From Mesodorylaimus sp. YZB2_4 (Eukaryota; Nematoda; Enoplea; Dorylaimida; Dorylaimidae): DNA of 64,000 nucleotides. Under the pieces are notes generated by a model, which did no database searches, was not told the origin of the DNA, and saw only the letters and a program-made list of their open reading frames with translations. The stretch spans positions 62,001 to 126,000 of the forward strand of contig JASANH010001188.1 in NCBI GenBank assembly GCA_030248295.1, given 5' to 3'. How positions within the stretch are numbered: the first letter of the stretch is position 1; each line of letters starts with the position of its first letter. This document shows, one piece after another, positions 1 to 11,548 of the stretch. A program made the position numbers and the translations under genes.

Positions 1-14
1 CAAAGATCATCCTA

Positions 15-251
15 GTGAAGGCTGGCTGCAAACTTCTACTGTCTGACAAAGAAATCGAACTGCGAACCAATGATCAAGTGTGCTATGACAGAGGATTTTC
101 GTACATGACCTGCCAGCCGAACGGAGACTACATCGAGTCCCAATGCCCGCCTGAGACCAAGTGCAACTACAACCGCATCGAGTGGAGAGCCAGGTGCATC
201 GTGGAAGCTGCTTCTACGACACCAAAAACGGATACAGTCGAGTCTGGATGA
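15..251 (+). CDS. Partial cysteine-rich exon, possibly chitin-binding-like
   Basis: The open frame runs in from the window edge to a TGA at 249-251 and has no convincing start codon, so it is probably the last exon of a gene lying to the left. It encodes six cysteines (residues 5, 23, 33, 44, 50 and 61 of the visible part). The last five have the spacing C-x9-C-x10-C-x5-C-x10-C with a Gly-Asp-Tyr between the second and third of them, which resembles small extracellular carbohydrate-binding modules. The tail is Thr/Ser rich. The resemblance is only in the pattern; no catalytic or named signature is visible. It could equally be an unrelated disulphide-rich secreted domain. Confidence 0.35.
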   Translation: MKAGCKLLLSDKEIELRTNDQVCYDRGFSYMTCQPNGDYIESQCPPETKCNYNRIEWRARCIVEAASTTPKTDTVESG

Positions 252-454
252 TAGGCAAGTTAGGCAAATGGGCAGGTTCTTACAAGGCGATTCGTAATTT
301 ACCTGATTGCACTGTTATGCAATGCGTGCTTGATATCAAATTATGGTCAGTACGGTACTTGTCGATTTCTTTGGTTTTTACTGTCACTTAAATTTAAGGG
401 CGTGAAGTAAAAAGGTCAAAATCTACGCGAATCAGTTTTTGCCACACAATTAAC

Positions 455-540
455 ACCACAGTCGAACACTCGCCCGTAACTGCGCACCTGGCGTGAGAGG
501 CAGTCGCCTAACCCACCAGGCCATGAGGCCGGCGGCCAGG
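455..540 (-). repeat. tRNA-derived SINE-like element, copy 1
   Basis: Read on the minus strand this stretch has an A-box-like segment (GGCCTGGTGGG), the core TCACGCCAGGTGCGCA and a TTCGACT T-loop. The same core occurs near 51 kb (minus) and 56 kb (plus). The acceptor and T stems do not pair well, so this is a decayed tRNA-like head and not a working tRNA. Confidence 0.5.
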
Positions 541-1607
541 TGCCAGACGCTCTATCTAGGTACAGCCAAGTAATGGTGCCCGGCGGTGGGCGAGAATGCT
601 TAAAAAAAGCGGCAGTTCTTCGTAAACTGGAAAAGTTTTTCCGTGTGTTCGAATTAGATTTTTTCTTCTACGGTTGTTGAATAAGAAGTTCGCCAATACA
701 ATAAACGCCACACGCGTCCTGCAAATTTTTTCTTACATGTCCATTGACCAATATATCAGCGAAATGGTCAGATGTGAGCCAGAAGACACTAACCTCTCAC
801 ATCAGCGAGGAGCTCATGCTTTTGACGCTTTGTGATATTGATGTGAAAGCATCGGTATATCCAGCTTCGTTTTCAGTTCAAGTCGCACGTGGTGGTTGTG
901 ATCAAGAGTCGCCAGCTGTTTCCAGGGAATCATGAAGTCGTAGCTGAAATCCAGGCATTTCGAAGCGTAAGCTAAACTGAGCGCGTTGAGCGACATAACT
1001 GATCGGCGAGGCTGGCTTCGCGCTAGACAAATGTGGTACTGCGCGAATGCTTTCGTTCCAGTCATCGTGGGTAGCGTACGGTCGGTCTCTGTGTGCATAC
1101 AGTTCTGGTGATCCCCAGCCAAATGGTCGCGGCATCTAAGCCACCATGTCTGAAATAAAACAATATTGCAACAGTAAGAAGGGGGGCAGAAGAGATCCTT
1201 TCTAGATGCGCTTACCTGTGTCACGTTGCCGTCCGACGTGACCGCGTGTGGAGAAGAGCAATCTCGAGGCCAACCGCACTAGACGAGAATTATATTACAG
1301 TTCTCCGTACTCTACCCAGTTCGCCTGCTCTGGCCGTAACCCTGGCGAGCAAGCTTTACAATAACGCACACTACACTACCTGATATCCACGCGGGAGATA
1401 CAAACTTAACCGTGACACCTGAAACATTTCTGGGTCCCTACACGCAAGTTGACTGCACTTCCATAAGTGATTGTGTAAATGAAAAGCTCGCAACAAATAT
1501 AACGACCGTTCATTGGAGCCATCAGCTCGCTCTTCATCAGGCGCCGCCTGCGATAGTGAGCAGAGTAAAACCTTGCCTGTTCTGTCCATTGAAATCACTT
1601 GCTCGTT
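541..1607. other. No gene recognised
   Basis: Several short open frames occur here on both strands, but none has a recognisable domain, splice context or codon pattern. I see no RNA gene and no clear repeat. Confidence 0.5.
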
Positions 1608-2267
1608 TTACACTGAGCCTGACATTTGTTGCCTTGTGCCAAATATCGATACCGTGATACACAGCAACGAGAGGAAAACATCCGATGAGCATGGCATGGA
1701 GTGGATGCGGAGCAGAAACTCCTCTATTCTGTGTTTGGCTGCCTTTTTCGTGTTTTTCGTTCGATACAGTTTCTTGAACAACGGCGGTTTCTTGAAGCCA
1801 GCTGTTTGTATTGAATGTTCATCATTGGGAAGCTCCGATACTCTGATACACGCATCGAACAGAAGCCTCAAGGCCGCGTGCTCGGCGGTGGGTGATTTTT
1901 TGTCCATATGGCGGCAATTCACGACGGCTTGGTTCAGGATGTAGCTATCGCAGACGCAAGGAAGCAAAAGTGAGCACAAGTACTGAGAAACCAGTTCAGG
2001 CAACTTATACCCGCTTTCAAAGTATTGTTGTTTGTTGTCTTTTTGCTTCTCGATACCAGCCGCGATAAGAGTATATGTCCAATGCTTGGCACAAGAGTCA
2101 GGTGGATCGTAGTGACCGTCTCCAGCTAAAATCTGTCGAGGACCGAAGCGCTTCAATCGCTTAAGCATTTCTTCTTGTGCTATTTTGGTAGCCTTGTCGA
2201 CAGCTCTGACCGCGCAAAAATTCTGGATCCTCCTAAATTGGCTACTTTGCAAGCTCAATCTACACAC
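1608..2267 (-). pseudogene. Transposase-like remnant (GDG-x2-D motif)
   Basis: A 219-codon frame on the minus strand. Its first third contains a Lys/Arg-rich helix followed by a hydrophobic strand ending in AGDGHYDPPDSCAKH and then a WTYTLI strand. This layout, a GDGxxD box followed by a Ser-Cys/Ala-Lys-x-x-Thr-Tyr-Thr strand, is what I recognise from a DDE-type transposase family common in invertebrate genomes, often linked to THAP domains. The later two thirds have no motif I can name and no second or third acidic catalytic site is evident. A non-LTR reverse-transcriptase remnant lies on the opposite strand over its start. Probably a broken transposon copy; the family is inferred. Confidence 0.4.
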
Positions 2268-2299
2268 AACTGGCTAAATGGCCCCAATTTCCGGCTAGT

Positions 2300-2507
2300 T
2301 GGTGGTGTATTTTTTATGTTCGATCAGGTGTCGCATGTCAAACTGCTTTCTACGATAGAAAGCTATCACAAGCAGCCTACAAAAATTCCACGCTGGCTTC
2401 ACTCTTATTTATCACACCGACCACAAATCACGAAGGTGGATGACGCCAAGTCAATTGAAATGCCAGTCACGTCAGACGTTCCTGAATGTTCCGTTTGCGT
2501 GTTGTAG
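2300..2507 (+). pseudogene. Non-LTR reverse transcriptase fragment
   Basis: About 60 residues match the middle of a CR1/Jockey-type reverse transcriptase. FDQVSHVKLL is the end of motif A (the family usually has F-D-x-V-x-H/P-x-x-L-L), followed by a W-x-x-x-Y-L-S-x-R strand and a VTSDVPECSVCVL segment equivalent to the V-x-S-G-V-P-Q-G-S-V-L-G-P motif B, in which the conserved Gly-Ser-x-Leu-Gly core is lost. The frame stops directly afterwards. Endonuclease, motif C and the 3' end are absent. It is a short, inactive fragment. Confidence 0.6.
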
Positions 2508-3677
2508 CCCATTTTGCATGATGTCATTTCGCCTCATTTCACTGACTTGGGCCTGTTCTCTTTTGTTCATGTTTGTGCTGATAGACTAGTTCTTACCAGG
2601 CATGTGTATTAGGAAGATAATAAATAGGAGCGTCTGTTCATGTATCAGTCAGAGCGTATTTTCGTGCTGGTCAATAAACGTCATTCGTGGTTCTTTCGTC
2701 TCCATTTCACTTTTTGTTGCAAAGCTGGAAGATAGACGTGGTTGATTCCACGTTGCTTTCTGGAAGCAAGTGCCAAGTCATATGGTCTACGTCCCTGCAA
2801 CTAGTAACTCAAACTTGGGAAACTTCTGAAGTACCAGGCGAGAGGCTAATATGACTGGCTATCTTCGAACGATCTGGCCGTCTGAGCGAAGGGAACGAGC
2901 ATAAAAGGAATTGGGTGAAGACTGGTTCAAATTCCAACCTGAGTTGAACTAACTGTATCGATAGTAAGTCATTTCTTGGGGTGTGAACTTGATACACTCT
3001 CTAGTACAAGCATAAACAGCAGAACATAACATATACAGCAGGCAGTGATTCGTGACACGGCCCAGGCCTAACGATAAGTCCTAAGTATGATATAGGACGG
3101 GAGGGTGGCGAATACAAGACCACTAGGCATACTACGATGTATCACGTATATAACACCTACTAGCATGTGATCGCCGGCCCTTAGGGGTAAGTTCAACGAG
3201 GAAAATCGTATCGTTGGAGCGTAACATGACTAGTCCCTGCCTACAGTTCTAGCCTATCCAACCAGTCCACCCACCTTACACCTTCATCTAATTCAACAAC
3301 CAAGTCGATCGTTTCGATCCGATTCCAATGGTTCAATTATCGACTCAATAGCTCAATTATGTACCCAATAGTTCAATTCCGAATTCAATATCGATTCGAA
3401 TCCAATTGTTCAATTTCGATCCAAGATACCACCTAGACGAACTGTCTTCTTTCTGCCGAAGTTCAACTCTATCCACCCCAACCAGCCTAGCCCTCTTCCT
3501 TGCTTGCTCCGACCCGACGCCTAGAAGCCTAACCCAAAGTCCTCATCAGACATCAGTCCTCAGGAAGAAACTGGTGACGGGGCCCACCAGCCCGTATCTG
3601 GTGGCCTGGTTCTCGGCCCAGCAAGTCAAAATCAGGTGAATCAAATCGTTACGTCGAATTCAGAAAATTAATCCGGC
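2508..3677. other. Non-coding stretch with degenerate CAATT-rich tandem
   Basis: No gene is recognisable. Between about 3325 and 3425 the words TTCAATT / CTCAATT / ATTCAAT recur every 12-20 bases, giving a degenerate tandem array just ahead of the zinc-finger-bearing retrotransposon remnant. The array could be part of that element's 5' untranslated region. Confidence 0.4.
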
Positions 3678-4647
3678 ATGCCCTTACCCTTGCCTGACCC
3701 TGGCTCGTCTATTGACTATGAACCGGGACGCGGTTTGACCAAACTTGTCCTAGAATGTCCAATCCAGTTGCCCCTGACTTGCCCAACCTGTAACTCCAGC
3801 TTTCGATCTGCCAAGTCACTTTGGGCACACTGCAGCGAATCCACCACCTTCAGACCATTTCCTTAGTCTGTAGGTCCTGCCATCATAGTATCGATATGCA
3901 GTCCCTTTCTTTTGGCCCAATGTCTAGACATACTAAGTCTTGTAAGACCAGACAATCCATCCCGGCCACCCAGCCCGAAGTCGCTTCATTTTGTAAGGAA
4001 AGTCAGCCATCAACTAGCTCGGCCTCGCAGCCCATAGCTAGTTTCTCTTGTCCTGAGTGCAATTCAGTGTGGCCTACTAAAGTGGGACTCTCCCAACACC
4101 GTCGGCACAAACATTGTGATGAATATAATACCGATCTCCCTAATCCATTCACGTCAACACAAACTTGGTCTGTTGACGAAATCGTTAGACTTGCAAAGGT
4201 AAACCCAAAGCTCGATCCATCTATGCGACCTACGGAGAGAGCTAAGACCCTGGCCAAGTCCTTTCCTGGTAAAACAGCGGAACAGACTAGAATCGCTCTT
4301 GGGACTCTGCGCCTTCAGCGGCTGAGCCAAGAAGTCGTGACCTCGTCTGACAGTGAACCTGCAAGTAGTCAAGCTGCCCTGACACCTATAGTATTACCCC
4401 TAAGACTCTGCGCCATGAGCGGCTGAGCCAGGAAGTAACACCACCTAAGACAGAAGAGCCCGAACCAGATGAGCTGATCAGTGAACACCTGTCCAACCTG
4501 ATCCAGATTGATGACCGCGAACCTATCCTAGCAGCAGCGAATAAGTACGTGCGACTGACAATGCTTACGAAAGATCCTAATATCGAATTTCCAGATCTCA
4601 TACAAGCCATTTTTCCCCCAAGACCGGAAAAATTCACATTTCCCTGA
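3678..4647 (+). pseudogene. R2-like non-LTR retrotransposon N-terminus (zinc fingers plus Myb-like)
   Basis: Three frame segments give the N-terminal part of a site-specific-type non-LTR protein. The first (from 3678) has CPTCNSSFRSAKSLWAHC, a C2H2-like finger with its second His position lost. A frameshift near 3845 leads to a second finger, CPECNSVWPTKVGLSQH followed by RRHKH, and then a Trp-started Myb-like helix (TWSVDEIVRLAKV). A further shift at about 4405 continues into an acidic linker ending at the stop 4645-4647. Two tandem versions of the segment around LRLQRLSQEV / LRHERLSQEV flank that shift. C2H2 fingers followed by a Myb-like domain are typical of R2/R4/NeSL-type proteins. The reverse transcriptase and restriction-like endonuclease that should follow are missing, so the copy is dead. 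Confidence 0.5.
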
Positions 4648-7206
4648 AGGCCAGGGTCTTCACATTTGCCACGAGTTCGCATCCATCGTTTCATGGCTCG
4701 TTTGGTCGGTGCACGGGGCGCCGAGCGAAATGACCCATATCGCCAGCGCACGATCGGTAAGCAATTATCGAGTGTGATGTAGTTTAGTCCGTAGGGTCAG
4801 CTAGGTCAAAGCACCTCTCCCTCGCCCAACTTCATCACAAAACAAATGGATGACGAGGAGCAGCGAGGACAGGCAAAATGCCTGTGATTTGGGTGATCTC
4901 GTTTTATTTATCAGAGGTGATCCGCTTAACGAGGATCATGGCCAACATCCCACTGAGCGGTCAGTTATACGAGAGGAGAAGAGTATTGGCGAACGAAGGA
5001 GAAGCGTGGCAATCCGAATGTTTCATGCGGCGGCGGTTTCAGGCCCAAGCGGAACAACCACCGAGCAAAGAATCGAGACTCGAGGAAACGGAAGGACGAC
5101 CGAACCAGGGATCGAAGTCACAGCAGAAGACGCAGACATCGGCGTTAAGAAGGTGTAAGAAGGCAGGAAGGAGAGCACTGCACGTGAGAGGTGTATAGTT
5201 TATGTGCGAGTGCCTAGGAGAAGGGGTTTCGTTTGTTTTTTTTTTTTGAGTCACGTTTTCTTATAAGGGAAATAACAATGGGTTAACGAATGAGATTCCA
5301 TTTTATGAGTGGAAGCCGACGGACTCACCTTGGTGAGGTCCTGGTGGTGTAACACTTTGGGGCATGGATAATTTGGCGTGGTGACCACAGGAATTCAGGG
5401 TCTATTAAATGGATATTTTGGCATATGTTCTGACATGAAAGTTTTGATTTTTTGAGTAGAAGAAAAGGGGTCACTAATTATGTACAGTCTTGGAAGTGTT
5501 TTGACGAGAGGGTGAATGCCCATGTAATTAGATAATGAGTGGGTTTTGGGATGACTCAGTTTTTTTCGGTAGTGATCATGGGGACACATTCTAACCCATG
5601 GGGTGAAGGAAATTTGCGGGACGGTTTTCTTTTTTTTTTTGGAGTGAGCGTTGTGTTTGCATTGACGGAGAATGTGTTTGCACTGATGTGTCAATGAATC
5701 GCCCTCGCTCGTGTACCTCATATCGCTAGTAACTATGCTACACAAGCAGGCATCGCTTTCCAGCTAATTTGGTGCATATTGTATTGCCTTTAATAGCTCG
5801 CTGGTTTTGCCGCTCAAGAGGCAGGTTGTTTTAGGGGAGAAACATTTCGTCCAAGCCACTCAGTTTAGATCAGATTATAAGGTACTTAGGGGCCGTTAAA
5901 ATACGACTTCGTACGCACGGGGGGAGGGGGGTCAAAGGCAAAACGACATCGTTTTTGCACTAGGTATTCCAGCGTTTTTCCTCCCTTTCGAACTCTCCTG
6001 CTAGAGCCTAATTACGGTCAGATGAGCACTGGTCCGCTACTTTTGGGTCACCTATTCATGATAGTTTTGTTTTTTTAAAGTCGTAGTGTGCGCCCCCTTG
6101 TTTAGGAACAACTCGTTTGTTTGACTAATGTTGTGTTTTGAACGAGCGGCAGATCTCCTTCGCTCACGTGCCGGTGGGTTTGGGCTGATCTTAAAAGCGA
6201 GCGGCATAGCGAAAGTCTGGCAGAAAGGCTTACTCCTGCAGAGTATCGATCACTAAGACCCCGATTCCTGCAACAACCCCTCAGGCGTGTATGCCGCGCC
6301 TCCCAATGGCTGTTGGTCGAATGCACTCCGTCCTAAGATGCCTACGCTGGCGAACAGTTCCACTGTCGATGGCGCAGTAAAGACGCAAGTCAACACCAGA
6401 GGATCCTTTACGAAGCGAAGCATTGCACGACGATGTCTCAACAGTCCTAGATCTTACCCACAGACGACTCCGCAGACAAACCAAGTACCTAGACTCTTCC
6501 AGCATGACCCAAGGGGAACGACGACTGCAGAGCCCCTTTGAGAGTATGCTAATCGAAGTCCCTGGCCAGCACCTGGCTCGCCCCACAGTTCTGCTAATGG
6601 CGTGGGTGGACAAACATGAAGGGTGGCTCCCCACGAATTCAGAACAGCGGATGGAAACAAATCGAGTAAAAACAAGCAAGGGAGAGCCCCAATCTCTCCT
6701 GGCGGCCTGCTCTCATACCGCCCTGGCTCCTCCTTACCGAGCCACACCCCTAGGAATTCCAGGCGCCCCCCCCCCCCCCCCCCCCCTCAGCGACAATGGC
6801 CTCAACGCTAATTATTTTTTGAAAAAGATAGATATGGAGCTGCGTTAATGCGTAGCGCACTTGCTAGCTACTCTCAAGCTTCTATTGACTTTATTTTTAT
6901 AAAAGCCTATTTACCATCTGTTGTATTCCCATACTGGTCTAAATTTCTCTTCTCTTACTTTTTCCTTTCGATATAGCAACTTGATTATATTGTTGCGAGT
7001 AAAATTTGGCAATTCGACCGATCCACCAAATGTAGGAATATTTTTTACTTACAGTATGTGTACAGTATCTGTATATGTATATTTTGAATTAGTAGACGGG
7101 TGACGAGAAAGGAGAACTACATATAAATATCCACTCCAGACATTTTCAAACGTGGATAAGTGCCTGAGGGATTGGGCGACATGCCATTGATTTAGCAAGT
7201 ATCTCT
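4648..7206. other. No gene recognised; one Arg/Gln-rich frame near 4880-5198
   Basis: The stretch just after the R2-like remnant holds a basic, Gln/Arg-rich open frame (about 4878-5198) that might be degraded coding sequence of the same element but has no motif. The remainder is AT-rich with homopolymer runs and no recognisable gene, tRNA or inverted repeat. Confidence 0.4.
6766..6786. repeat. Poly-C tract (21 C)
   Basis: An uninterrupted run of 21 cytosines. Similar runs occur near 34.2 kb and 43.7 kb. Its length is likely to be unreliable in the assembly. Confidence 0.85.
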
Positions 7207-10200
7207 TTAGCACAACTCGAGTCCAACTGCAGAGTAGAGAAAAGATTGAGCTTGTCTTTGCGTATATATATAACGTTTCGCAAGCAAAACGATGGTGTTC
7301 AACCTGGTTCTGACATCGATCGGAAGCCCTGGGTCAAAAAAGCCAAATGAGATATGGTCCACCGTCCAGTCGAGGCACAGGCCCTCCAGCATCTCAAAAC
7401 GACGTATAACTTCATCCCATATTTTCGAACACCACCTGCATGTGATAAGCGTGTGTTCGATTGTATCAGACCTAGCCCCACATGCGAAAAATTCACCGGA
7501 TTCCGTTATGCCCCACAGGAATAGTTTCGATGGGACAGCTAAGATTCTGTGCAAAATCTTGAACTGAAACATTCTCAGTTTGTTTGGTACGCCGAGCACC
7601 ACATGGAGCGTCCAGATTTTTCTTTACTGCCAGTTTGCGACCGTTGGTCTTAGTGCGCACCAGCGGGCCTGACCCGCTGGCACTGCAGATCTTGATCTTA
7701 AATAACGGTGCTTCGCGCCATGCACTAGCCTAGGGTGCAGATCGAAAGCTACAGCTGGGATTGAGCCAGCTGCCTGCATCATCCGTTTCAAACTGTCTGG
7801 GACGGCTGAGATCACCTGTATGTATTTGAAGTGAGAGAACCGGCCATTGGTCAGAGCATTCAACCCCATCCACGAGCGAGGTTTTGCTCTACTATCAAAC
7901 CAATCTACCACCCAAGTGAGTGGTTTCTCTTTGAGCCAGTCATAGAATATACTCTTCCCGTCAATAAGGACGAACCGATTGTTGCAGACCAGCTGCGAGG
8001 CCAGGGCCACATGGGTATCTACATCTTGAACAGGAGAGTTTCGAATCCACTGGTAAACATCCAAGATTGCGGCATAAAACTCAGGAAGTTCAATACCAAG
8101 GGTTGCCAAAGGAAAGTTGCAGCGCGGCAGGAAGGGTAATCCGCCGATTTGACTCACCGCCCTGAATCCCAGTTTAGTCCATAGCGCCACCGGGATTTGA
8201 ATCAATCGCTTGACCCACGACAATCTCAGGCCGACCAAAATTGTACTTGCATCTGGCGCTTTGAGGCCCCCGGCCCATAAGGCTGTAGCAGCACACCCTG
8301 ACGGACCTTTGGAGCCTTTCCATCCCACACAAAGTCGCGAATAAGAAACCCTATCCTTCGCAAGGTATCCGCAAGGGCTACAAGGTTCATCAGTGAGTAC
8401 ACCAGCACATAGCCCAGCAGCTGATTCCATATTAGCACTTTGCCCACCATTGTCAGCCGTCTTTTACGCCAATTCTCACGATTCTTTTCTAAGGTAGCTA
8501 ATTTGTCGTTGAAGTTGCTAGCTTGCATGGTCGACTGGTCATGCGCAAGTGTTATGCCCAGGATTCGAACCTTATCGACTGCAGTTACTCCTTCCGGTAC
8601 CACCGCCCTGGCAGGCTGAGCGCCAAGTGCCATATGCATTCTGTCTTTTTCTTGTTCAACTTCAGCCCAGAAATCCGCCCAAAGTCGCTGACAATTCCTA
8701 GTGCGGCATCCGCCGCTTCCCTATCCTCAAGGTAAAGAGTGGTGTCGTCCGCATATTTCCCAATTAGGTATTGAGTGCCCCAGATCGAAATACCACGCAC
8801 ATCTGGACAACTTTCTAATGCCGTAACCATAAAGTCGATGGCTATTATGAACAGATAGGGTGATATTAGGCATCCTTGACGGATGCCCCTGCCCGAGGCA
8901 ATACGCCCAGAAACGAATCCATTATTGAGAACCTCGCTGCTAGCGCCCCTGTACAGAGTCTTGACCGCCTTAAAAAGGTCGGACCGAAGCTCTTATATTT
9001 TAATGCCAAGTACAAGAAATCCAGATTGATCGTGTCAAAGGCTTTTTCAAAATCTAACGACAAGAGCAAACCCGAGTCATGCGCCGACACACGAAGAGCC
9101 TCATATACATCGATCGCGGTACATATATTCTCTCCGATATACGTACCTCCCTGCGAGGAACGCGGTCTGATTCTCATGAACGAGGGCGCCCACATGTATT
9201 TTCAGCCTGTTAGCTAAAGCCTTAGCCAATATCTTGTAATCGCAGTTCAGGTGAGTTATAGGCCTCCAGCCGCTCAAGTCATTCGGATCTATGCCGGGCT
9301 TCGGCAACAGCGAGATCACTCCTTGTTTCTGCGATGGCGACAAGTCACCTGCCTCAAGCGAGGCCTGCATTGATCGCAGTAGCGGCTCCTGTATGACTCT
9401 CCAGAAATGGCGATACCACTCAACAGGGAGTCCATCCCTCCCAGGCACTTTACCTGAGGCCATGCCCTTTAGCGTGTTCAAATATTCCAGTGGTTGCAAG
9501 GGACAATCGAGAGAGGCCATCGCCTCATCACTTAGCTTCCGAGAGTCGTTTTTACTGACACGTTTCAGACACTGCTCGATTTCAATTCCGTTAATTTCAT
9601 CCTGGGTGTATATCCGTTCATGAAACTGTTGAGTAACAGCCAGGATCTCTTTTGGTTCCACCACTTCACGACCAGGTGCTACCACAATTTTTGACACAGA
9701 TTTACGAACGGCATTCCGTTTTTCCATCCCGAGAAAATATTTTGTGGCTTTTCCACCATATGCGATCCACCGTATCTGGGCGCGCAAAATTGCTCGCCGG
9801 GCATCATCCCCCAAAATAGCATCAAGTTCACTTCTTGCCGACTCCCTTAAGACAAGCTCTTGCATTGTGAGAAGGTGCTCCCACGAATCGAGATCGTCTA
9901 ACAGCGACTGAAGCTGAAGCTTCCGTCGTGCCCTGTCGACACTTGACTAGTGGGTGCGGGCGGTTGCTGCCATGTATATTGTCGGGTGAGCGGATTTAGT
10001 TCCCTCCAACAGTCCATCAGATTCCAGTCTGCCTGTATATCCCTGACTGCTCTCACCACAGATCGCTTCGGAATAGAATTCCCACCAGACTTATCCAATT
10101 CAGAATCAAAGGCAACATTCAGATCGCCACCTACGATTACTTGCAAAATCTGACAATTGAAAACAGTGATAGCGAGCTTAACACGCTCCGGGAACTCAAC

Positions 10201-10554
10201 CTGCGCGCTCGGCGTGTTTGGACAATACAGGTTGACTAATATAACATGTAACCCATTTAAATGAACATCTAGCATAAGAGAGCGTCCCTCACGATCCTGC
10301 CAGACTCGATCAACCTTCACGTCAAGGCCGCAGCGAAAGATAACTGCTACGCCGCGAGCATCGTGCGAACCGTGCGAAAACAACATGCTACTTGAGAAAC
10401 CCCACTCCTGCTGCCAAACGCGCTCCTGGTCAATTGTGCTGTGAGTCTCTTGCAAAAGACTGACATCAAATCTGTTCTCTTTTAGCCAGATAAAAACCTC
10501 CTTCCGTATCAAATGTAGGAATATCTTTCGTATAAGGTTCGCTGCAATTAGCAA
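7207..10554 (-). mobile_element. Decayed L1/Tx1-type LINE (endonuclease, RT, C-terminal zinc region)
   Basis: Reading right to left on the minus strand, 10554-9898 encodes an APE-type endonuclease (LLQETH, the GDLNVAFDSELD catalytic strand, then a Trp-rich end), cut off before the usual S-D-H motif and missing its first strand. 9865-9101 encodes the RT fingers (GKVPGRDGLPVEWY, LSGWRPITHLNCDYKILAKALANRL, motif A in the next frame at LLSLDFEKAFDTINLDFLYL). 8830-8585 holds motif C (YADDTTLYL). 8639-7207 carries the thumb and a Cys-rich C-terminal region (CGARSDTIEHTLITCRWC) of the zf-RVT type. At least five frameshifts separate the segments. The order and the zf-RVT tail fit the L1/Tx1 group. 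It is 5' truncated near 10,550 and cannot encode a working protein. Confidence 0.8.
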
Positions 10555-10906
10555 AGCAACAAATACTCTATCTAGATATTACTATTTCACACACTCATCA
10601 ATAAAATTGCCATGTAGTTACATAGTCCCACAAGCCAAACAAATCAATTATTGATATGTCATCCCCTAAGTAATTTCTGTTTCTGATCTTCCTTTTTCCA
10701 AATAGCAACTTGCAGGCTGGCTAATAATCGTGAATAGAAATTCAAGCGCCTCCAAAAATACGAAACATGCACTAACGATCAGGAAAAGGGCTTTGATAAA
10801 CCTTGATAAGATCGTTACCAAACTTAAGATATTTGTTGACTCACCGGGAAAAAGCGAACTGCTTTTTTTCACACATTCATCATTACCATTGAAAGTCACA
10901 CTCACG
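10555..10906. other. Short spacer before the Gypsy element
   Basis: AT-rich sequence with no recognisable gene. Its last four bases, CACG (10903-10906), are the left target-site duplication of the Gypsy element. Confidence 0.6.
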
Positions 10907-11313
10907 TGTGACGAGGTTACTTGCCCGCCAGTTTTTTCTGGCGGAGGCTCCCTTGGCCCTGGGCCAGTGATCCTAGACCTTTGCACCTTGCTGCACGTGT
11001 GTTGTTCTCTGACTAGATTTTCATGTGTTGCCATAGGCCTGTGTTTATCTTGGACTGGTTTGGAACCTGCCTGTGGCGTGATCCTATTGTTTGGTGCACG
11101 GCCGACCGGCTATTTAAGGCGGCCGATTCGTGTGTTCGAGGCAGTGTATTCTTCTGGCTTGACGAGACGTGGTTGAACGTAAACTCTTGTTTTTCTTCTT
11201 CATGTTTCGCGGTCGCCGATTTCAACCGTATTTCCCGCGCTCGTTGGGTAAGCCATTTGTCTGTTGATGTAACGCTAGTTTGACCCTTCCCTCAAAAACC
11301 AAACTTCGTTACA
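10907..11313 (+). repeat. Gypsy 5' LTR
   Basis: 407 bp, TG...CA ends. It contains a short inverted repeat (CCGCCAGTTTTTTCTGGCGG at about 10924) and a TATA-like TATTTAAG at 11111-11118 that could be the core promoter, with the transcript starting shortly downstream. Confidence 0.93.
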
Positions 11314-11315
11314 GT

Positions 11316-11332
11316 TGGGGGCCGCTCCGGGA
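11316..11332 (+). promoter_or_regulatory. Gypsy primer-binding site
   Basis: TGGGGGCCGCTCCGGGA begins two bases after the LTR. It has the form of a complement to a tRNA 3' end (CCA preceded by an acceptor stem). The G-rich start resembles sites used with tRNA-Pro, but the exact tRNA cannot be settled from this window. Confidence 0.7.
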
Positions 11333-11548
11333 TTTCTACCCGTGAGACGTGTTGATCTGAAGCGATCTGCGGTGTTCTATACCCGGATCACGGCTGGCGG
11401 TAATTCTTGTGCCTCAGTCGAATCAGTCTGCGGTGCTTCCTTGCCCAGATCTAGACCTGCGGTATTGCATTGCCCTGGTCATCGAGTCGATACGCGGCAT
11501 TCTAAGCCCGGATCGTGACCTAGATACCAACCAGTTTGATTGTCAATC

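Noticed and set aside
6423..6848. 141-codon frame ending in poly-proline
   Set aside because: The proline run is the poly-C tract; composition is mixed in all frames and no domain is visible.
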